Shown piece by piece: positions 1 to 8,856 of a stretch of 44,983 bases of DNA (position 1 is its first letter; the number at the start of each line of letters is the position of its first letter). The notes beneath the pieces are model-generated. The model saw nothing but the letters and a program-made list of their open reading frames with translations, was not told the origin of the DNA and did not search any database. This DNA comes from Bacteroidales bacterium (lineage in GTDB: Bacteria; Bacteroidota; Bacteroidia; Bacteroidales; UBA10428), in NCBI GenBank assembly GCA_016930375.1, contig JAFGGU010000009.1:1-44983 (forward strand), written 5' to 3'. The position numbers were made by a program, and so were the translations under genes.

Positions 1-80
1 ACACGAGCCGTATGACGGGAGACTGTCACGTACGGTTCTGTGAGAGGCTTAGGGGTGAAACTCCCCTTTGCCTACTCGGC
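1..80 (+). mobile_element. 3' end of a group II intron (domains V and VI)
   Basis: Positions 5-38 form a 34-nt hairpin with the hallmarks of group II intron domain V: it starts GAGCCGTA, ends TACGGTTC, and carries the catalytic AGC triad at 6-8. It is followed by a domain VI-like stem (AGGGG/CCCCT, about 50-67) and a CCTAC segment that would hold the branch-point adenosine. The intron is read on the plus strand and its 3' splice junction falls near position 80, but the exact base is uncertain. The body of the intron and any reverse transcriptase lie to the left of the window. The insertion is in noncoding DNA beyond the 3' end of the convergent outer membrane protein gene. Confidence 0.85.
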
Positions 81-135
81 GAGAAAAAAACATGCTCACA
101 CTCCCACCCACACTAACTAGTCCCTTGTCCCTTTC

Positions 136-1614
136 CTAAAACCTAAACCCCATGGTGGCAACAAACCTGTACCGCGATTGGTTCAGATTGGCAATGTTGT
201 TGAAATTATTGGAGGTATACAGGTTGTATTTTTCCTGGTGAAAGATCCCGGAGAAACCCAGATCGAAAAAGAAGTTGTTGTCCCTGTATCCCAAACCGGA
301 TGTGATCTCCAAATTATCGGCTTTTTCATTCAGCTCATCCTTGACATAGGGACTGGGATAATAGGCTCCCCCGGCCCTGAGGGCAAAGTTCCCGAACCGC
401 AGTTCTCCGCCGAGCCGAAGATTCACAACCGACCGGTAAGCATTATCAATATCTGCATTTACACCCTCAACAAGATCCTCATCGGTTCTGGTATCATAAT
501 CATCATCCGTCCTCATCTTCATAGAGGCATAGTTGATGTATTCCACATCTCCCGATATAATGCCAAACTTGCCCAGTTGAAAGCTGATGCCGCCGGAAGC
601 TTTAAACGGCGTGTTCAGGTTGTACCGGTATTCACCTCTTTCCATGTAATCTCCGTTTTCAAAGGTGGGACGAATATAGAAGGAAGAGTCATCAAATTCT
701 GAATACACGGTGTTGTAATAGGATTCTTCGATGTTGTAGAACGTGGGCAGCGTGAATGTGGCACCTACCCGGATGGACTGGGTGACCCTGGCCAGCAGGC
801 CTACTTTGAAATTAATCCCTGTACCGTTCACATCGAGGTCCTCAGTAAAGTCGAATCCTCTGAAAACAAATAAGTTATCCTGGTTGACCTCGCTGAAAAC
901 GGCGGTTTGCTCATACCGCAGCTGGTCAATTCCGAGTCCGAACCCGACGTAAAAAACATCGCTGAAATTCAGTCCCACTGCAAAAGTCCATTCACCCACG
1001 CCCCCTTTAGTCTTTATCGATTTTCTCTGATCGACGGGAACAGGTACCAGACTTGTGTACTGGTTCATGTTACCCACAGTGTCAATGACCCAGGCATCGT
1101 AAGCCAGTCTTTCATAAAATGAATTCAAATCATTGGGGATAGTACCATTGGCGTATTCAACGAAATAATCGGAGAAAGAACTGAATTCGTTGGTACCCGT
1201 AATGACCGTATTGTTGTTGAAATTATTCAGCCGGTTATAGCCGACGGCATAGGTAGCGCTGACCAATCCCTTTTCTTTGCCGGAATTGTATGTGCCGATA
1301 TAGCCCATGCTGTTCATCACGAACTGGTACCTGTAATCATCGGCTTTCATGCTGATATAATCGGCCTTCGTTTGGGCATAGCCCAATCCCGGTGAGAACA
1401 GGAATTCAGACTTTCTGTAGAGACCTAATCCGGCTGGATTGACATACGCCGAGGCAAAATCAGCCCCCAGCGAGGTAAAAGCATTTCCCATCGCCATGCT
1501 TCGTGCAGTAAGGGTGGGGAAGTTCTGGGAATATCGCAAAGCATCGCTCAGGTACTGACCTTTTGCTGAGGAAAGGCAAAGGAATATACCGACTAAGGTT
1601 ATTAGCTTTTTCAT
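136..1614 (-). CDS. OmpP1/FadL-like outer membrane beta-barrel protein
   Basis: A 492-residue outer membrane protein. Residues 1-19 are a signal peptide ending ..SSAKG before Q20. The N-terminal part carries the motif NPAGLG at 59-64, preceded by ARSMAMGNAF; this is the usual signature of the OmpP1/FadL/TodX hydrophobic-compound channel family and its PorV-like Bacteroidota relatives. The chain ends in Phe after alternating aromatic residues (..ATMGFRF), as expected for insertion by BamA. The substrate cannot be told from sequence. The gene follows the Tyr/Ser-rich exported protein gene after 55 bp on the same strand, so the two may be cotranscribed. A group II intron end lies just beyond its stop codon. 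Confidence 0.8.
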   Translation of the reverse strand: MKKLITLVGIFLCLSSAKGQYLSDALRYSQNFPTLTARSMAMGNAFTSLGADFASAYVNPAGLGLYRKSEFLFSPGLGYAQTKADYISMKADDYRYQFVMNSMGYIGTYNSGKEKGLVSATYAVGYNRLNNFNNNTVITGTNEFSSFSDYFVEYANGTIPNDLNSFYERLAYDAWVIDTVGNMNQYTSLVPVPVDQRKSIKTKGGVGEWTFAVGLNFSDVFYVGFGLGIDQLRYEQTAVFSEVNQDNLFVFRGFDFTEDLDVNGTGINFKVGLLARVTQSIRVGATFTLPTFYNIEESYYNTVYSEFDDSSFYIRPTFENGDYMERGEYRYNLNTPFKASGGISFQLGKFGIISGDVEYINYASMKMRTDDDYDTRTDEDLVEGVNADIDNAYRSVVNLRLGGELRFGNFALRAGGAYYPSPYVKDELNEKADNLEITSGLGYRDNNFFFDLGFSGIFHQEKYNLYTSNNFNNIANLNQSRYRFVATMGFRF

Positions 1615-1669
1615 AATTACTGATTATTAAGAATAATAACGTTCAGAAAACAGAAGGATGAAATCTCAA

Positions 1670-3127
1670 TTACCTTCTTCCACTGCCGGAGGACGAAGAT
1701 CCTCCTGAAGAGCGGGAAGAACTACCCGATGATGATGATGATGATGACGAACGGGAGCTGCTGCCTGAACTGTAGGAGCCTGAGGAACTGCCTGAGCTTC
1801 TGTAGCTCGAGGAGCTGCTGCTGCCCGACCGGTTGTAGCTTGATGAACTGCCTGACCGTCCGCTGCTGCTCGGTGTGCTGCTGGGCCTGCTGTAGCTGGG
1901 AGAACTGCTGGGCCTGCTGTAGCTGGGCGAGCTGCTGGTTGACCGGTTAGCCGGAGCGGATGACGGCCTGCTGTATGTCGAGGACCTGTTTTCAGTGGTA
2001 ACAGACCGGTTGGTATTGTCGGATGTTCCTGAGTAGGAAGGCCTGCTTTGTGTTGTCGAAGAACTTGGCCTTGAATATACAGGACGCTCCTGCGGAGCTG
2101 CATACTGGCTGGAAGTCGATTTCTCGGTGCTGGTGCTGCCGGAGCTGCCCGACCTGGTGGTTGTGGTGTAAGGACGACGTACGGTGGTTCCGCTTCCGGT
2201 TGTTGTTTTCACCGTGCCGCTGCTTTGACGGGTAGTCGTTCCAACGGTTCCGGAAGAGCTTGTTCTCCGCCCGTTAACGGTTCCTGTATTGGTGGCAACC
2301 CGACTGGCACCGGAAGTTGTAGAACTCATCCGGCGGCCGTTTACCGTTGAAGCGACACCGCTGCCTGAAGAGGCAACCCGGTTGGCTTCAATCGAACGCC
2401 GTGGTCCGTAATAAACCGGGCGATGATCGTTGTAATAATCATTGTGGTAACCGTAAAAACCGTAATTGCCGTAATAACTGTCATAGTATCCATTATAGTA
2501 TCCGCTCCAGTAAGGATTGTATCCCCAGTAGGAACCAGGGTAGTACCAGGAATAATAAAAAGGATTGTAGCCGTAGCCGAAGCCATAACTCCATCGTGAA
2601 TAGTAAGGCCATCCGTAGGAATAACCAAAATGTGAGAAGGGATAGCCGAAAGACATGTTGAATGACCAGCCCGGCTCATACCAGAAAGGATCATAGTAAT
2701 AGGAGTCATAATAGCCGGTGGAATAGAAAGGATCGTAAAACCTTCTGATCCGGGCGGCATAATAATAATCATCCCGGTTGTAATAATTGTTGGTAATATA
2801 GGTATTACCATCTTTTTCATAGTATTCACTGTCCACGTACTCCGGATCTTCGGCGTATTCCAGTGTGTCACTGTCATACTCCTGATACTGGGAGCTGGTC
2901 TTCTTGTTTTCCAGGCTGTTGATGTATTTTTCATAATCATCGGGTTCATAAGCCGGTTCCTGTTGGTTTACAACAGCTTCCTGTTTTACAACAGCCGGAG
3001 CCTGCTTTTTATCCGAGGGTCTGTAATAGATATCGTCATATTCCGTGGAAGTCTTCTGGCCTATGGCGCCGGTAAAGGCAGAAAGCCCAAGAACCAGAAC
3101 CATTAATATGCGTACAGTTGTTTTCAT
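1670..3127 (-). CDS. Exported Tyr-rich / Ser-rich low-complexity protein
   Basis: A 485-residue protein of unknown function. Residues 1-23 are a signal peptide (cleavage near AIG-QK). Residues about 25-110 are acidic, about 110-245 are extremely rich in Tyr, Trp, Phe and Gly (many YY and YG pairs), and about 250-485 are dominated by Ser, Thr, Arg and Pro with repeated [12 protein letters not shown] units and an almost pure Ser/Gly/Arg tail. No catalytic domain is visible. Composition suggests an extended, possibly surface or aggregating protein. The start is well supported: a strong GGAGG (minus strand, bases 3138-3134) sits 6 nt before the ATG, which is unusual in Bacteroidota where Shine-Dalgarno sites are generally weak. 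Confidence 0.7.
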   Translation of the reverse strand: MKTTVRILMVLVLGLSAFTGAIGQKTSTEYDDIYYRPSDKKQAPAVVKQEAVVNQQEPAYEPDDYEKYINSLENKKTSSQYQEYDSDTLEYAEDPEYVDSEYYEKDGNTYITNNYYNRDDYYYAARIRRFYDPFYSTGYYDSYYYDPFWYEPGWSFNMSFGYPFSHFGYSYGWPYYSRWSYGFGYGYNPFYYSWYYPGSYWGYNPYWSGYYNGYYDSYYGNYGFYGYHNDYYNDHRPVYYGPRRSIEANRVASSGSGVASTVNGRRMSSTTSGASRVATNTGTVNGRRTSSSGTVGTTTRQSSGTVKTTTGSGTTVRRPYTTTTRSGSSGSTSTEKSTSSQYAAPQERPVYSRPSSSTTQSRPSYSGTSDNTNRSVTTENRSSTYSRPSSAPANRSTSSSPSYSRPSSSPSYSRPSSTPSSSGRSGSSSSYNRSGSSSSSSYRSSGSSSGSYSSGSSSRSSSSSSSSGSSSRSSGGSSSSGSGRR

Positions 3128-3148
3128 GACCTGCCTCCGTTAATTTTG
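3118..3148 (+). promoter_or_regulatory. Bacteroidota-type promoter for proS
   Basis: TTG at 3118-3120 and TAATTTTG at 3141-3148 are separated by 20 bp, matching the -33 TTG / -7 TAnnTTTG arrangement used by the Bacteroidota primary sigma factor. It predicts a leader of about 80 nt before the proS ATG. The -33 element lies inside the divergent Tyr/Ser-rich gene and the -7 box lies just upstream of that gene's start. Confidence 0.65.
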
Positions 3149-3184
3149 TGTGAATTTATAATTTTATTTCTTTATTTTGCAGCC

Positions 3185-3202
3185 ATTAATTCGCGAATTA
3201 AT
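3185..3202. repeat. Perfect 18-bp palindrome in the proS leader
   Basis: ATTAATTCGCGAATTAAT reads identically on both strands. It lies in the predicted proS transcript, about 30 nt before the ATG. It could be a dimer-binding operator or an RNA self-complementary element; the sequence does not decide which. Confidence 0.7.
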
Positions 3203-3232
3203 AAACACAAATACCATACCAAATTACAATTT

Positions 3233-4708
3233 ATGGCCAAAGAATTAACAAGCCGAAGTGAAAACTATTCGCAATGGTACAACGATCTGGTAATTAAGGC
3301 TGATCTGGCAGAAGCCTCGGCCGTAAGAGGATGTATGGTAATCAAACCTTATGGTTATGCGATCTGGGAAAAAATCCAGGGGCAGCTTGACAGGATGTTT
3401 AAGGAAACCGGACATGTAAACGCCTATTTCCCGCTTTTCATTCCCAAATCCTTTTTCAGCAAAGAAGCCGAGCACGTGGAAGGATTTGCCAAGGAATGCG
3501 CTGTGGTCACCCATTACCGGTTGCGGAATGACGATCAGGGAAAGGGTCTTGTGGTGGATGAAAACGCTAAACTGGAGGAAGAACTGATCATACGGCCGAC
3601 GTCGGAAACCATAATATGGAATACCTACAAAAACTGGATACAGTCTTACCGTGACCTGCCCATACTGATCAACCAGTGGGCCAACGTGGTAAGGTGGGAA
3701 ATGCGGACCCGCCTGTTTTTGAGGACTACGGAATTCCTGTGGCAGGAGGGTCACACTGCCCATGCCACCAGGGAGGAAGCGCTGGAGGAAACATTGAAGA
3801 TGCTGCAGGTATATGCCACCTTCGCTGAGGAATACATGGCCTTGCCCGTAATAAAAGGCGTGAAAACCGAAAGTGAAAAATTCGCCGGCGCTATTGACAC
3901 CTATACCATTGAAACGCTTATGCAGGATGGTAAAGCACTTCAGGGCGGGACTTCCCATTTTCTGGGTCAGAATTTTGCCCGGGCTTTTGATGTGAAATTC
4001 CTGAACAGGGAAGGCCAGCTCGACCTGGTATGGGCTACCTCCTGGGGCGTGACCACGCGGTTGATCGGTGCATTGATCATGGCCCACTCCGACGACAACG
4101 GCCTGATTCTGCCGCCAAAACTAGCCCCTATACATGTTGTGATAGTGCCTATTCACAAAAATGAGGAGCAGCTTTCCCAGATTTCAGCCAAGGCTGAAGT
4201 CCTCAAAAAGGAACTTGAGAGCAAAGGCTTATCGGTGAAATACGATGGCCGCGATACCCATAAACCCGGCTGGAAATTTGCCGAATATGAATTGAAAGGG
4301 GTACCGGTCCGCCTGGCCATCGGACCCCGTGACCTGGAAAATAACACGGTGGAAGTGGCCCGGAGAGATACGCTGGAGAAAATGATCGTGCCGGCAGACA
4401 CGGTCGGGACTTACATCCCGGAGCTGCTCGCAAACATCCAGGAAAATATCTTCAGACGGGCATCCGGGTTTCGTGAAAAGAACACGCACAGGGTAAATAC
4501 ATGGGATGAATTCAGGGAAGTGGCGGAGGTAAAGGGCGGCTTTGCCTATGCGCACTGGGACGGAACATCCGAAACCGAAGCAAAGATAAAGGAAGAGACC
4601 AAAGCCACCATACGTTGCATACCGCTGGACAACGAACCTGAGGAGGGGAAATGCATTTACTCGGGGAAACCTTCGAAGCAACGGGTTTTGTTTGCGGTGG
4701 CTTATTAG
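3233..4708 (+). CDS. proS: Prolyl-tRNA synthetase, type 3 (archaeal/eukaryotic-like)
   Basis: A 491-residue cytoplasmic class II aminoacyl-tRNA synthetase that charges tRNA-Pro. Motif 2 is seen in [14 protein letters not shown] and motif 3 in [14 protein letters not shown]. No editing insertion lies between motifs 2 and 3, and the protein ends in Tyr (LFAVAY); both mark the type-3 form found in archaea, eukaryotes, Thermus and many Bacteroidota. The ATG at 3233 (MAKELTSR) is chosen because the upstream TTG extension overlaps the promoter -7 box and encodes residues unlike the family. The gene is monocistronic, and its stop codon runs directly into a heptamer repeat array. Confidence 0.96.
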   Translation: MAKELTSRSENYSQWYNDLVIKADLAEASAVRGCMVIKPYGYAIWEKIQGQLDRMFKETGHVNAYFPLFIPKSFFSKEAEHVEGFAKECAVVTHYRLRNDDQGKGLVVDENAKLEEELIIRPTSETIIWNTYKNWIQSYRDLPILINQWANVVRWEMRTRLFLRTTEFLWQEGHTAHATREEALEETLKMLQVYATFAEEYMALPVIKGVKTESEKFAGAIDTYTIETLMQDGKALQGGTSHFLGQNFARAFDVKFLNREGQLDLVWATSWGVTTRLIGALIMAHSDDNGLILPPKLAPIHVVIVPIHKNEEQLSQISAKAEVLKKELESKGLSVKYDGRDTHKPGWKFAEYELKGVPVRLAIGPRDLENNTVEVARRDTLEKMIVPADTVGTYIPELLANIQENIFRRASGFREKNTHRVNTWDEFREVAEVKGGFAYAHWDGTSETEAKIKEETKATIRCIPLDNEPEEGKCIYSGKPSKQRVLFAVAY

Positions 4709-4821
4709 TGACGAGTAATGAGTAACGAGTGACGAGCGGGATTCGGGTTTTGGGTGTGGTGACACTCCCAAATCACATTACTCAAAACCCACTTATCACT
4801 CGTTACTCGTTACTCTTCACT
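4707..4821. repeat. Two inverted heptamer arrays between convergent proS and lptD
   Basis: Four heptamers AGTGACG, AGTAATG, AGTAACG, AGTGACG run from 4707 to 4734 on the plus strand, the first sharing two bases with the proS TAG. On the minus strand AGTGAAG, AGTAACG, AGTAACG, AGTGATA run from 4821 down to 4794, starting one base after the lptD TAA. The arrays are complementary: GAGTAACGAGTGA at 4720-4732 pairs perfectly with 4796-4808. The transcripts of both genes could therefore fold into a hairpin that may serve as a bidirectional end structure, though no T-run follows. Confidence 0.85.
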
Positions 4822-4822
4822 T

Positions 4823-7531
4823 TTAAAAATTATCATACCAGCTCTTCCTTTTGTTCCACTTCACATCTCTGAGGATGGATGATTTGGCGTTGATCGAAAA
4901 CGAATAACTCCTTCTTTCCCCGAAAGGTACAATGCTGAAGCGCATTTCCCAGCAGTGCAGATCACGGTGAATGCTGACATTGGTGGTGGAAAAGTCCCGT
5001 GAAACGAAATCATAGCCTGTATTCATGCCTATTTTCCATTTGGGGGTAAGGCTGATGTCCCCGCTTAACCGGATGGTGTGGTCAAAAGAAGCGGTTTTTG
5101 TCTCTTTGGAGTAACTCCATGAGTAATCCACATTGAGTGACCAGGGAATGTCAAAATCAACATACTCCCCATAATAGCCTGTTGATTCATCGAGGAGATC
5201 GAGGGTAGGATTTGATTCATCCGTATATTCCCCCGCATATTCATCCGGAGGAGCGCTTGTTGTGGAAGATGCTGCTTTTTCACCAGCCGCGGACTTTAAA
5301 TTGAATCCTATGTTGATAAAAGCCCGGGTTGTCCTGAAAAGCTTGCCATTTTCCCGGATCAGGTACTTGTCAATCCGCTGCGTCCGGGAAGAATCCAGGG
5401 CGTATGGATTAAATGTGGCGCCAAATCTGACATCGACTTGCTTGGCAAAAAGTTTGGTGGAACCGGTCATGTTAAGCGGTGACCACTTGTAACTTTTGGC
5501 AAACGGATTGTGCGATGTTGAAAAGTTCAGGTTATCCAGGATGCTGACCTTTTTGAGCTCGCCGGTGGTGTCATTTTTGGCACGAACCTTCATTTCGAGG
5601 TTGTTGTTCAGACTGAGCGATATCGAACCGCTTCGTCCGTTCACCGTGGGTGTGCCGTATATCTGGCCTTCATAAACAGAATACTCTTCAAATCCGGCAC
5701 GCTGGGTCACCGATCCTGTGTTGGTTGCATTCCGGTAATAATCAGGCATCAGGCCCGACATGTCAGGCGTGAAGCTGAAGGAAGCGCTGGGTGTCATGAC
5801 ATGTCTGACCACTGCAATATAGGAGTTGGGATTTTTTGACTCAAACATGCCGTAAATCTTGGGACTTGCTGATAACCCCAGGGAAGCGGAAAAAGCATGG
5901 GCGTAGGTAAACTTGTTGATCGTATCGATCTCATATTTGTTGATAAATACGGAAGTATCGGATGAAACCGGCTTTTTCTCGATATACTTGGAGTAAAGCA
6001 CGCCACTGTAGTTCACTGAAGGAGTAATGTTAATCAGCTTAAGCAGTTTGATATTCGCCAGAGAGATGGGTATCGAATGTGAAAACCCGTTCCGCATTAA
6101 ATCCAGGGTCTTTTTCTTAAAGAAGGCTGTATCGGGGGTAGTGATCCTGTTTTCGAGCTTGGCGGCGTAACTCACCTGGATGTTCTCGAACCAGTTGTAT
6201 TTTCCATCAGCATTGGTTTTGCTCCTGAAAGGATAGATCCTGCTCATGTTAAAGGCCATGCTGGGGAGCGTCATGTTCATGGTGTGGGTTTTGCTGTTTT
6301 GGGAATGCTGCAGGTTGGCGGTGAGGTTAAAGGGGCTTCCCTGCCAGGATTTCCTGTAGGAAATGCTTGAGGTTTTGGTGTTGGTCAGATATTCATTGAT
6401 ATCATAACTCTGGTTCTTTTCAAAGGACGTTGTGGAAAAGTTGACACTGGCCGAAAACTGCCGGGAGGGATTGGCCTTTGCATCCTGCGTATGACTCCAG
6501 GTGATCCTGAAGTCCTTTGACCTGGAGAAAGTAGGATCATCATTCACCCGGTTGTTGACAAACTCCGCGTTGAACCGGCCGCTGTACCTGTACCTGACCC
6601 TGTAAACCGACGAGGCAGTCAATCCCCAGGTACCCCGCGAGTAGATTGATCCCAGGAGGGTGAAGTCAATATGATCATTCAGGGCAAAATACCATCCTCC
6701 GCTGCGGAGGTAAAATCCGCGCGTTTTTTCTTCTCCATAGGTTGGAATGAGCAGTCCCGACGACCGGGTAGTTGTATTGGGGAAAAAACCAAAGGGCAGG
6801 GCCAGGGGCAAGGGTATATCTTCCAATACCAGGTAAGCCGGTCCGCTTACGATTTTGTCATTGGGAATCGCTATGGCTTTTGTCAGCCGGATATAAAAAT
6901 GCGGATGCGGGGCATCGCAGGTGGTGTATTTTCCCTTGTTGATGTGTATTTCACCATCTGCAAGCCGTTTGGTGCGTGTGGCATGCAGGTACCCTTCACC
7001 CTCCCTGGTGATGATCTGTTTAATGATGCCTTTACGGGTCTCAAAGTTATAACGCAGAGTATCTGAACTGATTTCCTCGTCTCCCTGGGTAAATATGGGT
7101 TTGCCGGCGATGTGTCCTGCTGAGTCGACCATTCCGCCGGCTGTGACGGTATTCGAACTCATATCGAATTCGATATAGTCTGATTTCAGGCTGATATTCT
7201 GGTAATCAACGGCTGCTTCCTTGTAAAGGTAGGTTTTCTGAGGTCCCACCATAATGATGAAGGAATCTGCAGAAGCATACTTTACAGGAGCTTCCAGTGC
7301 ATTCTTCTTTTTATCTTTTCCACCGTTGATCAAAGTATCTATCCGGATGCTGTCAACAGTCTGATATACAGAATCGGCGGACAGGGTGATACCTGGCGGC
7401 CCTGTCTGCTGTGGTTCCTGTGCGATGGCAACCGTTAAAGGCATACATATGAGAGGGGTAAACAGCAGGAGTCTGGTCAATATCCGGAAAAATGTTGTAA
7501 TACTTATATTTTGGCAACAGTTTAATAACAT
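4823..7531 (-). CDS. lptD: LPS-assembly protein LptD (outer membrane)
   Basis: About 902 residues from the ATG at 7531. A signal peptide ends at ..TVAIA-QE, then an OstA/LptD N-terminal beta-jellyroll covers the first quarter (segments such as SDYIEFDMSSN and ISSDTLRYNFETRKG). Next comes the Bacteroidota signature TTCDAPHPHFYI..PLPLALPFGFFPN, and a long C-terminal beta-barrel of roughly 650 residues. In the Lpt pathway this protein inserts lipopolysaccharide into the outer leaflet. The frame is open to 7600, but the upstream extension lacks signal-peptide character, so 7531 is preferred. The gene diverges from the amidase-MCE pair, an arrangement that suits shared envelope work. Confidence 0.88.
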   Translation of the reverse strand: MLLNCCQNISITTFFRILTRLLLFTPLICMPLTVAIAQEPQQTGPPGITLSADSVYQTVDSIRIDTLINGGKDKKKNALEAPVKYASADSFIIMVGPQKTYLYKEAAVDYQNISLKSDYIEFDMSSNTVTAGGMVDSAGHIAGKPIFTQGDEEISSDTLRYNFETRKGIIKQIITREGEGYLHATRTKRLADGEIHINKGKYTTCDAPHPHFYIRLTKAIAIPNDKIVSGPAYLVLEDIPLPLALPFGFFPNTTTRSSGLLIPTYGEEKTRGFYLRSGGWYFALNDHIDFTLLGSIYSRGTWGLTASSVYRVRYRYSGRFNAEFVNNRVNDDPTFSRSKDFRITWSHTQDAKANPSRQFSASVNFSTTSFEKNQSYDINEYLTNTKTSSISYRKSWQGSPFNLTANLQHSQNSKTHTMNMTLPSMAFNMSRIYPFRSKTNADGKYNWFENIQVSYAAKLENRITTPDTAFFKKKTLDLMRNGFSHSIPISLANIKLLKLINITPSVNYSGVLYSKYIEKKPVSSDTSVFINKYEIDTINKFTYAHAFSASLGLSASPKIYGMFESKNPNSYIAVVRHVMTPSASFSFTPDMSGLMPDYYRNATNTGSVTQRAGFEEYSVYEGQIYGTPTVNGRSGSISLSLNNNLEMKVRAKNDTTGELKKVSILDNLNFSTSHNPFAKSYKWSPLNMTGSTKLFAKQVDVRFGATFNPYALDSSRTQRIDKYLIRENGKLFRTTRAFINIGFNLKSAAGEKAASSTTSAPPDEYAGEYTDESNPTLDLLDESTGYYGEYVDFDIPWSLNVDYSWSYSKETKTASFDHTIRLSGDISLTPKWKIGMNTGYDFVSRDFSTTNVSIHRDLHCWEMRFSIVPFGERRSYSFSINAKSSILRDVKWNKRKSWYDNF

Positions 7532-7563
7532 ATAATTGTTAATTCCCGGAGAATAGCAGCCTA

Positions 7564-7592
7564 TTGAAATCAAAACAGAAATGCTATTTTTG
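7564..7592 (+). promoter_or_regulatory. Promoter for the amidase-MCE pair
   Basis: TATTTTTG at 7585-7592 is an exact TAnnTTTG -7 box, with TTG at 7564-7566 upstream at an 18-bp spacing, slightly short of the usual 19-21. It sits in the 113-bp gap between the divergent lptD and amidase starts. Confidence 0.55.
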
Positions 7593-7644
7593 CAAATCAA
7601 TATATTGGTTACAGGCTGTAAAGCTAATAAAATAACGGGTTGAA

Positions 7645-8853
7645 ATGAACAAAAAATATATAAGGCCCTTCAGAGCTCTCATTTTTAACATTATTTATGC
7701 CGGTTTGCTGATCACCTGCCCGGTTTATTCCCAGGAAACCGACAGTGAGTATAAAATCAAAACCGTGATCATTGACGCAGGTCACGGTGGAAAGGATCCG
7801 GGATCGCTGGGTAAACAGACTACCGAAAAAGAAATTGTTCTGGCCATAGCCCTGAAAACGGGAAAGTATATTGAAGAAAACATTCCCGGGGTAAAAGTGA
7901 TTTACACCCGTAAAACGGATACTTTTGTCGAATTGCATAAACGTGCTGCCATAGCCAACACCAATAAGGCTGACCTGTTTATTTCGATTCATGCCAACGG
8001 AAATGAAAATGATCTCGTCACAGGCACGGAATCACTGGTATTGGGACTTCACAGGGCCAATGAAAACTTTGAAGTGGCCAAAAAGGAAAACTCGGTAATC
8101 CTGCTAGAAGAAGATTACAACGTAAAGTACGAAGGATTTGACCCGAATTCACCGGAATCCTACATCATTTTCTCCCTGATGCAGAACCTGTATTTTGAGC
8201 AGAGTATCAATTTTGCAGGCCTTGTGCAGGAACAGTTCAGGGACAGGATTCAGCGCAAGGACCGGGGTGTAAAACAACAGGGCTTGCTGGTTTTGGCGCG
8301 TACGTCCATGCCGGGGATCCTGGTGGAAACTGGTTTCATTACCAATCCCGAGGAAGAAAAATACCTGATGTCGGAGCAGGGACAGGACTACATTGCATCA
8401 GCGATTTACAGGGCTTTCAAAAGCTACAAAAACCTGATTGAAACAAAAACCTCGTTTGCCATAGCCTCCAGACTGGAAGATGCGCCTTCCGATACCGATC
8501 TTATGGCGGATAAGCCGGGTGTCAGGGCGGATTCACAATTGCTGGATGCTGAAAAGGTTCAGCCTCCCCCGGTTCCACCGGTGGAATACAAGATCCAGAT
8601 CACCGTTTCCTCCAGGCCCATAAAATCCGACTCTCCTCTATTTAAGGGTCTTACCGGGATCTCCGAATACCAAATTGATAATAAATACAAGTATGCGGTT
8701 GGCAATAGCAGGACATTCCAGGATGCCCTTGCCTTCAGCAAACAGGTGAAGGAGAAATTCCCCGACGCCTTTATCATTGCCGTGAAGGAAAATAAAATTA
8801 TCCCACTTGATCAGGCCCTGAAAGAATCACAACCATTCAATCCAAAAAATTAA
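7645..8853 (+). CDS. N-acetylmuramoyl-L-alanine amidase (Amidase_3)
   Basis: A 402-residue exported zinc amidase that cuts the stem peptide from N-acetylmuramic acid in peptidoglycan. A signal peptide covers residues 1-30 (..TCPVYSQ). The Amidase_3 fold spans about 39-265, with zinc ligands H47 (DAGHGG), E63 and H116 (SIHAN) and catalytic E228 (ILVETGF). A Pro-rich linker near 305-312 leads to a C-terminal segment (about 313-390) that resembles a SPOR-like peptidoglycan-binding domain, which would place it at the division site; this last point is inferred. The stop is 3 bp before the MCE gene, so the two are probably cotranscribed. Confidence 0.93.
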   Translation: MNKKYIRPFRALIFNIIYAGLLITCPVYSQETDSEYKIKTVIIDAGHGGKDPGSLGKQTTEKEIVLAIALKTGKYIEENIPGVKVIYTRKTDTFVELHKRAAIANTNKADLFISIHANGNENDLVTGTESLVLGLHRANENFEVAKKENSVILLEEDYNVKYEGFDPNSPESYIIFSLMQNLYFEQSINFAGLVQEQFRDRIQRKDRGVKQQGLLVLARTSMPGILVETGFITNPEEEKYLMSEQGQDYIASAIYRAFKSYKNLIETKTSFAIASRLEDAPSDTDLMADKPGVRADSQLLDAEKVQPPPVPPVEYKIQITVSSRPIKSDSPLFKGLTGISEYQIDNKYKYAVGNSRTFQDALAFSKQVKEKFPDAFIIAVKENKIIPLDQALKESQPFNPKN

Positions 8854-8856
8854 GCC

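Noticed and set aside
1666..2103. A His/Ala/Pro-rich open frame and a Met/Cys-rich frame in the Ser-rich tail region
   Set aside because: Both are other-frame readings of the low-complexity Ser-coding repeat; only the frame with signal peptide and Shine-Dalgarno is accepted.
3146..3232. N-terminal extension of proS from a TTG
   Set aside because: The TTG lies within the predicted -7 box and the encoded hydrophobic residues are not part of the family.
3245..4087. A 280-codon open frame on the minus strand inside proS
   Set aside because: It is entirely antisense to a complete proS, has no recognisable motif, and follows from the codon bias of the sense gene.
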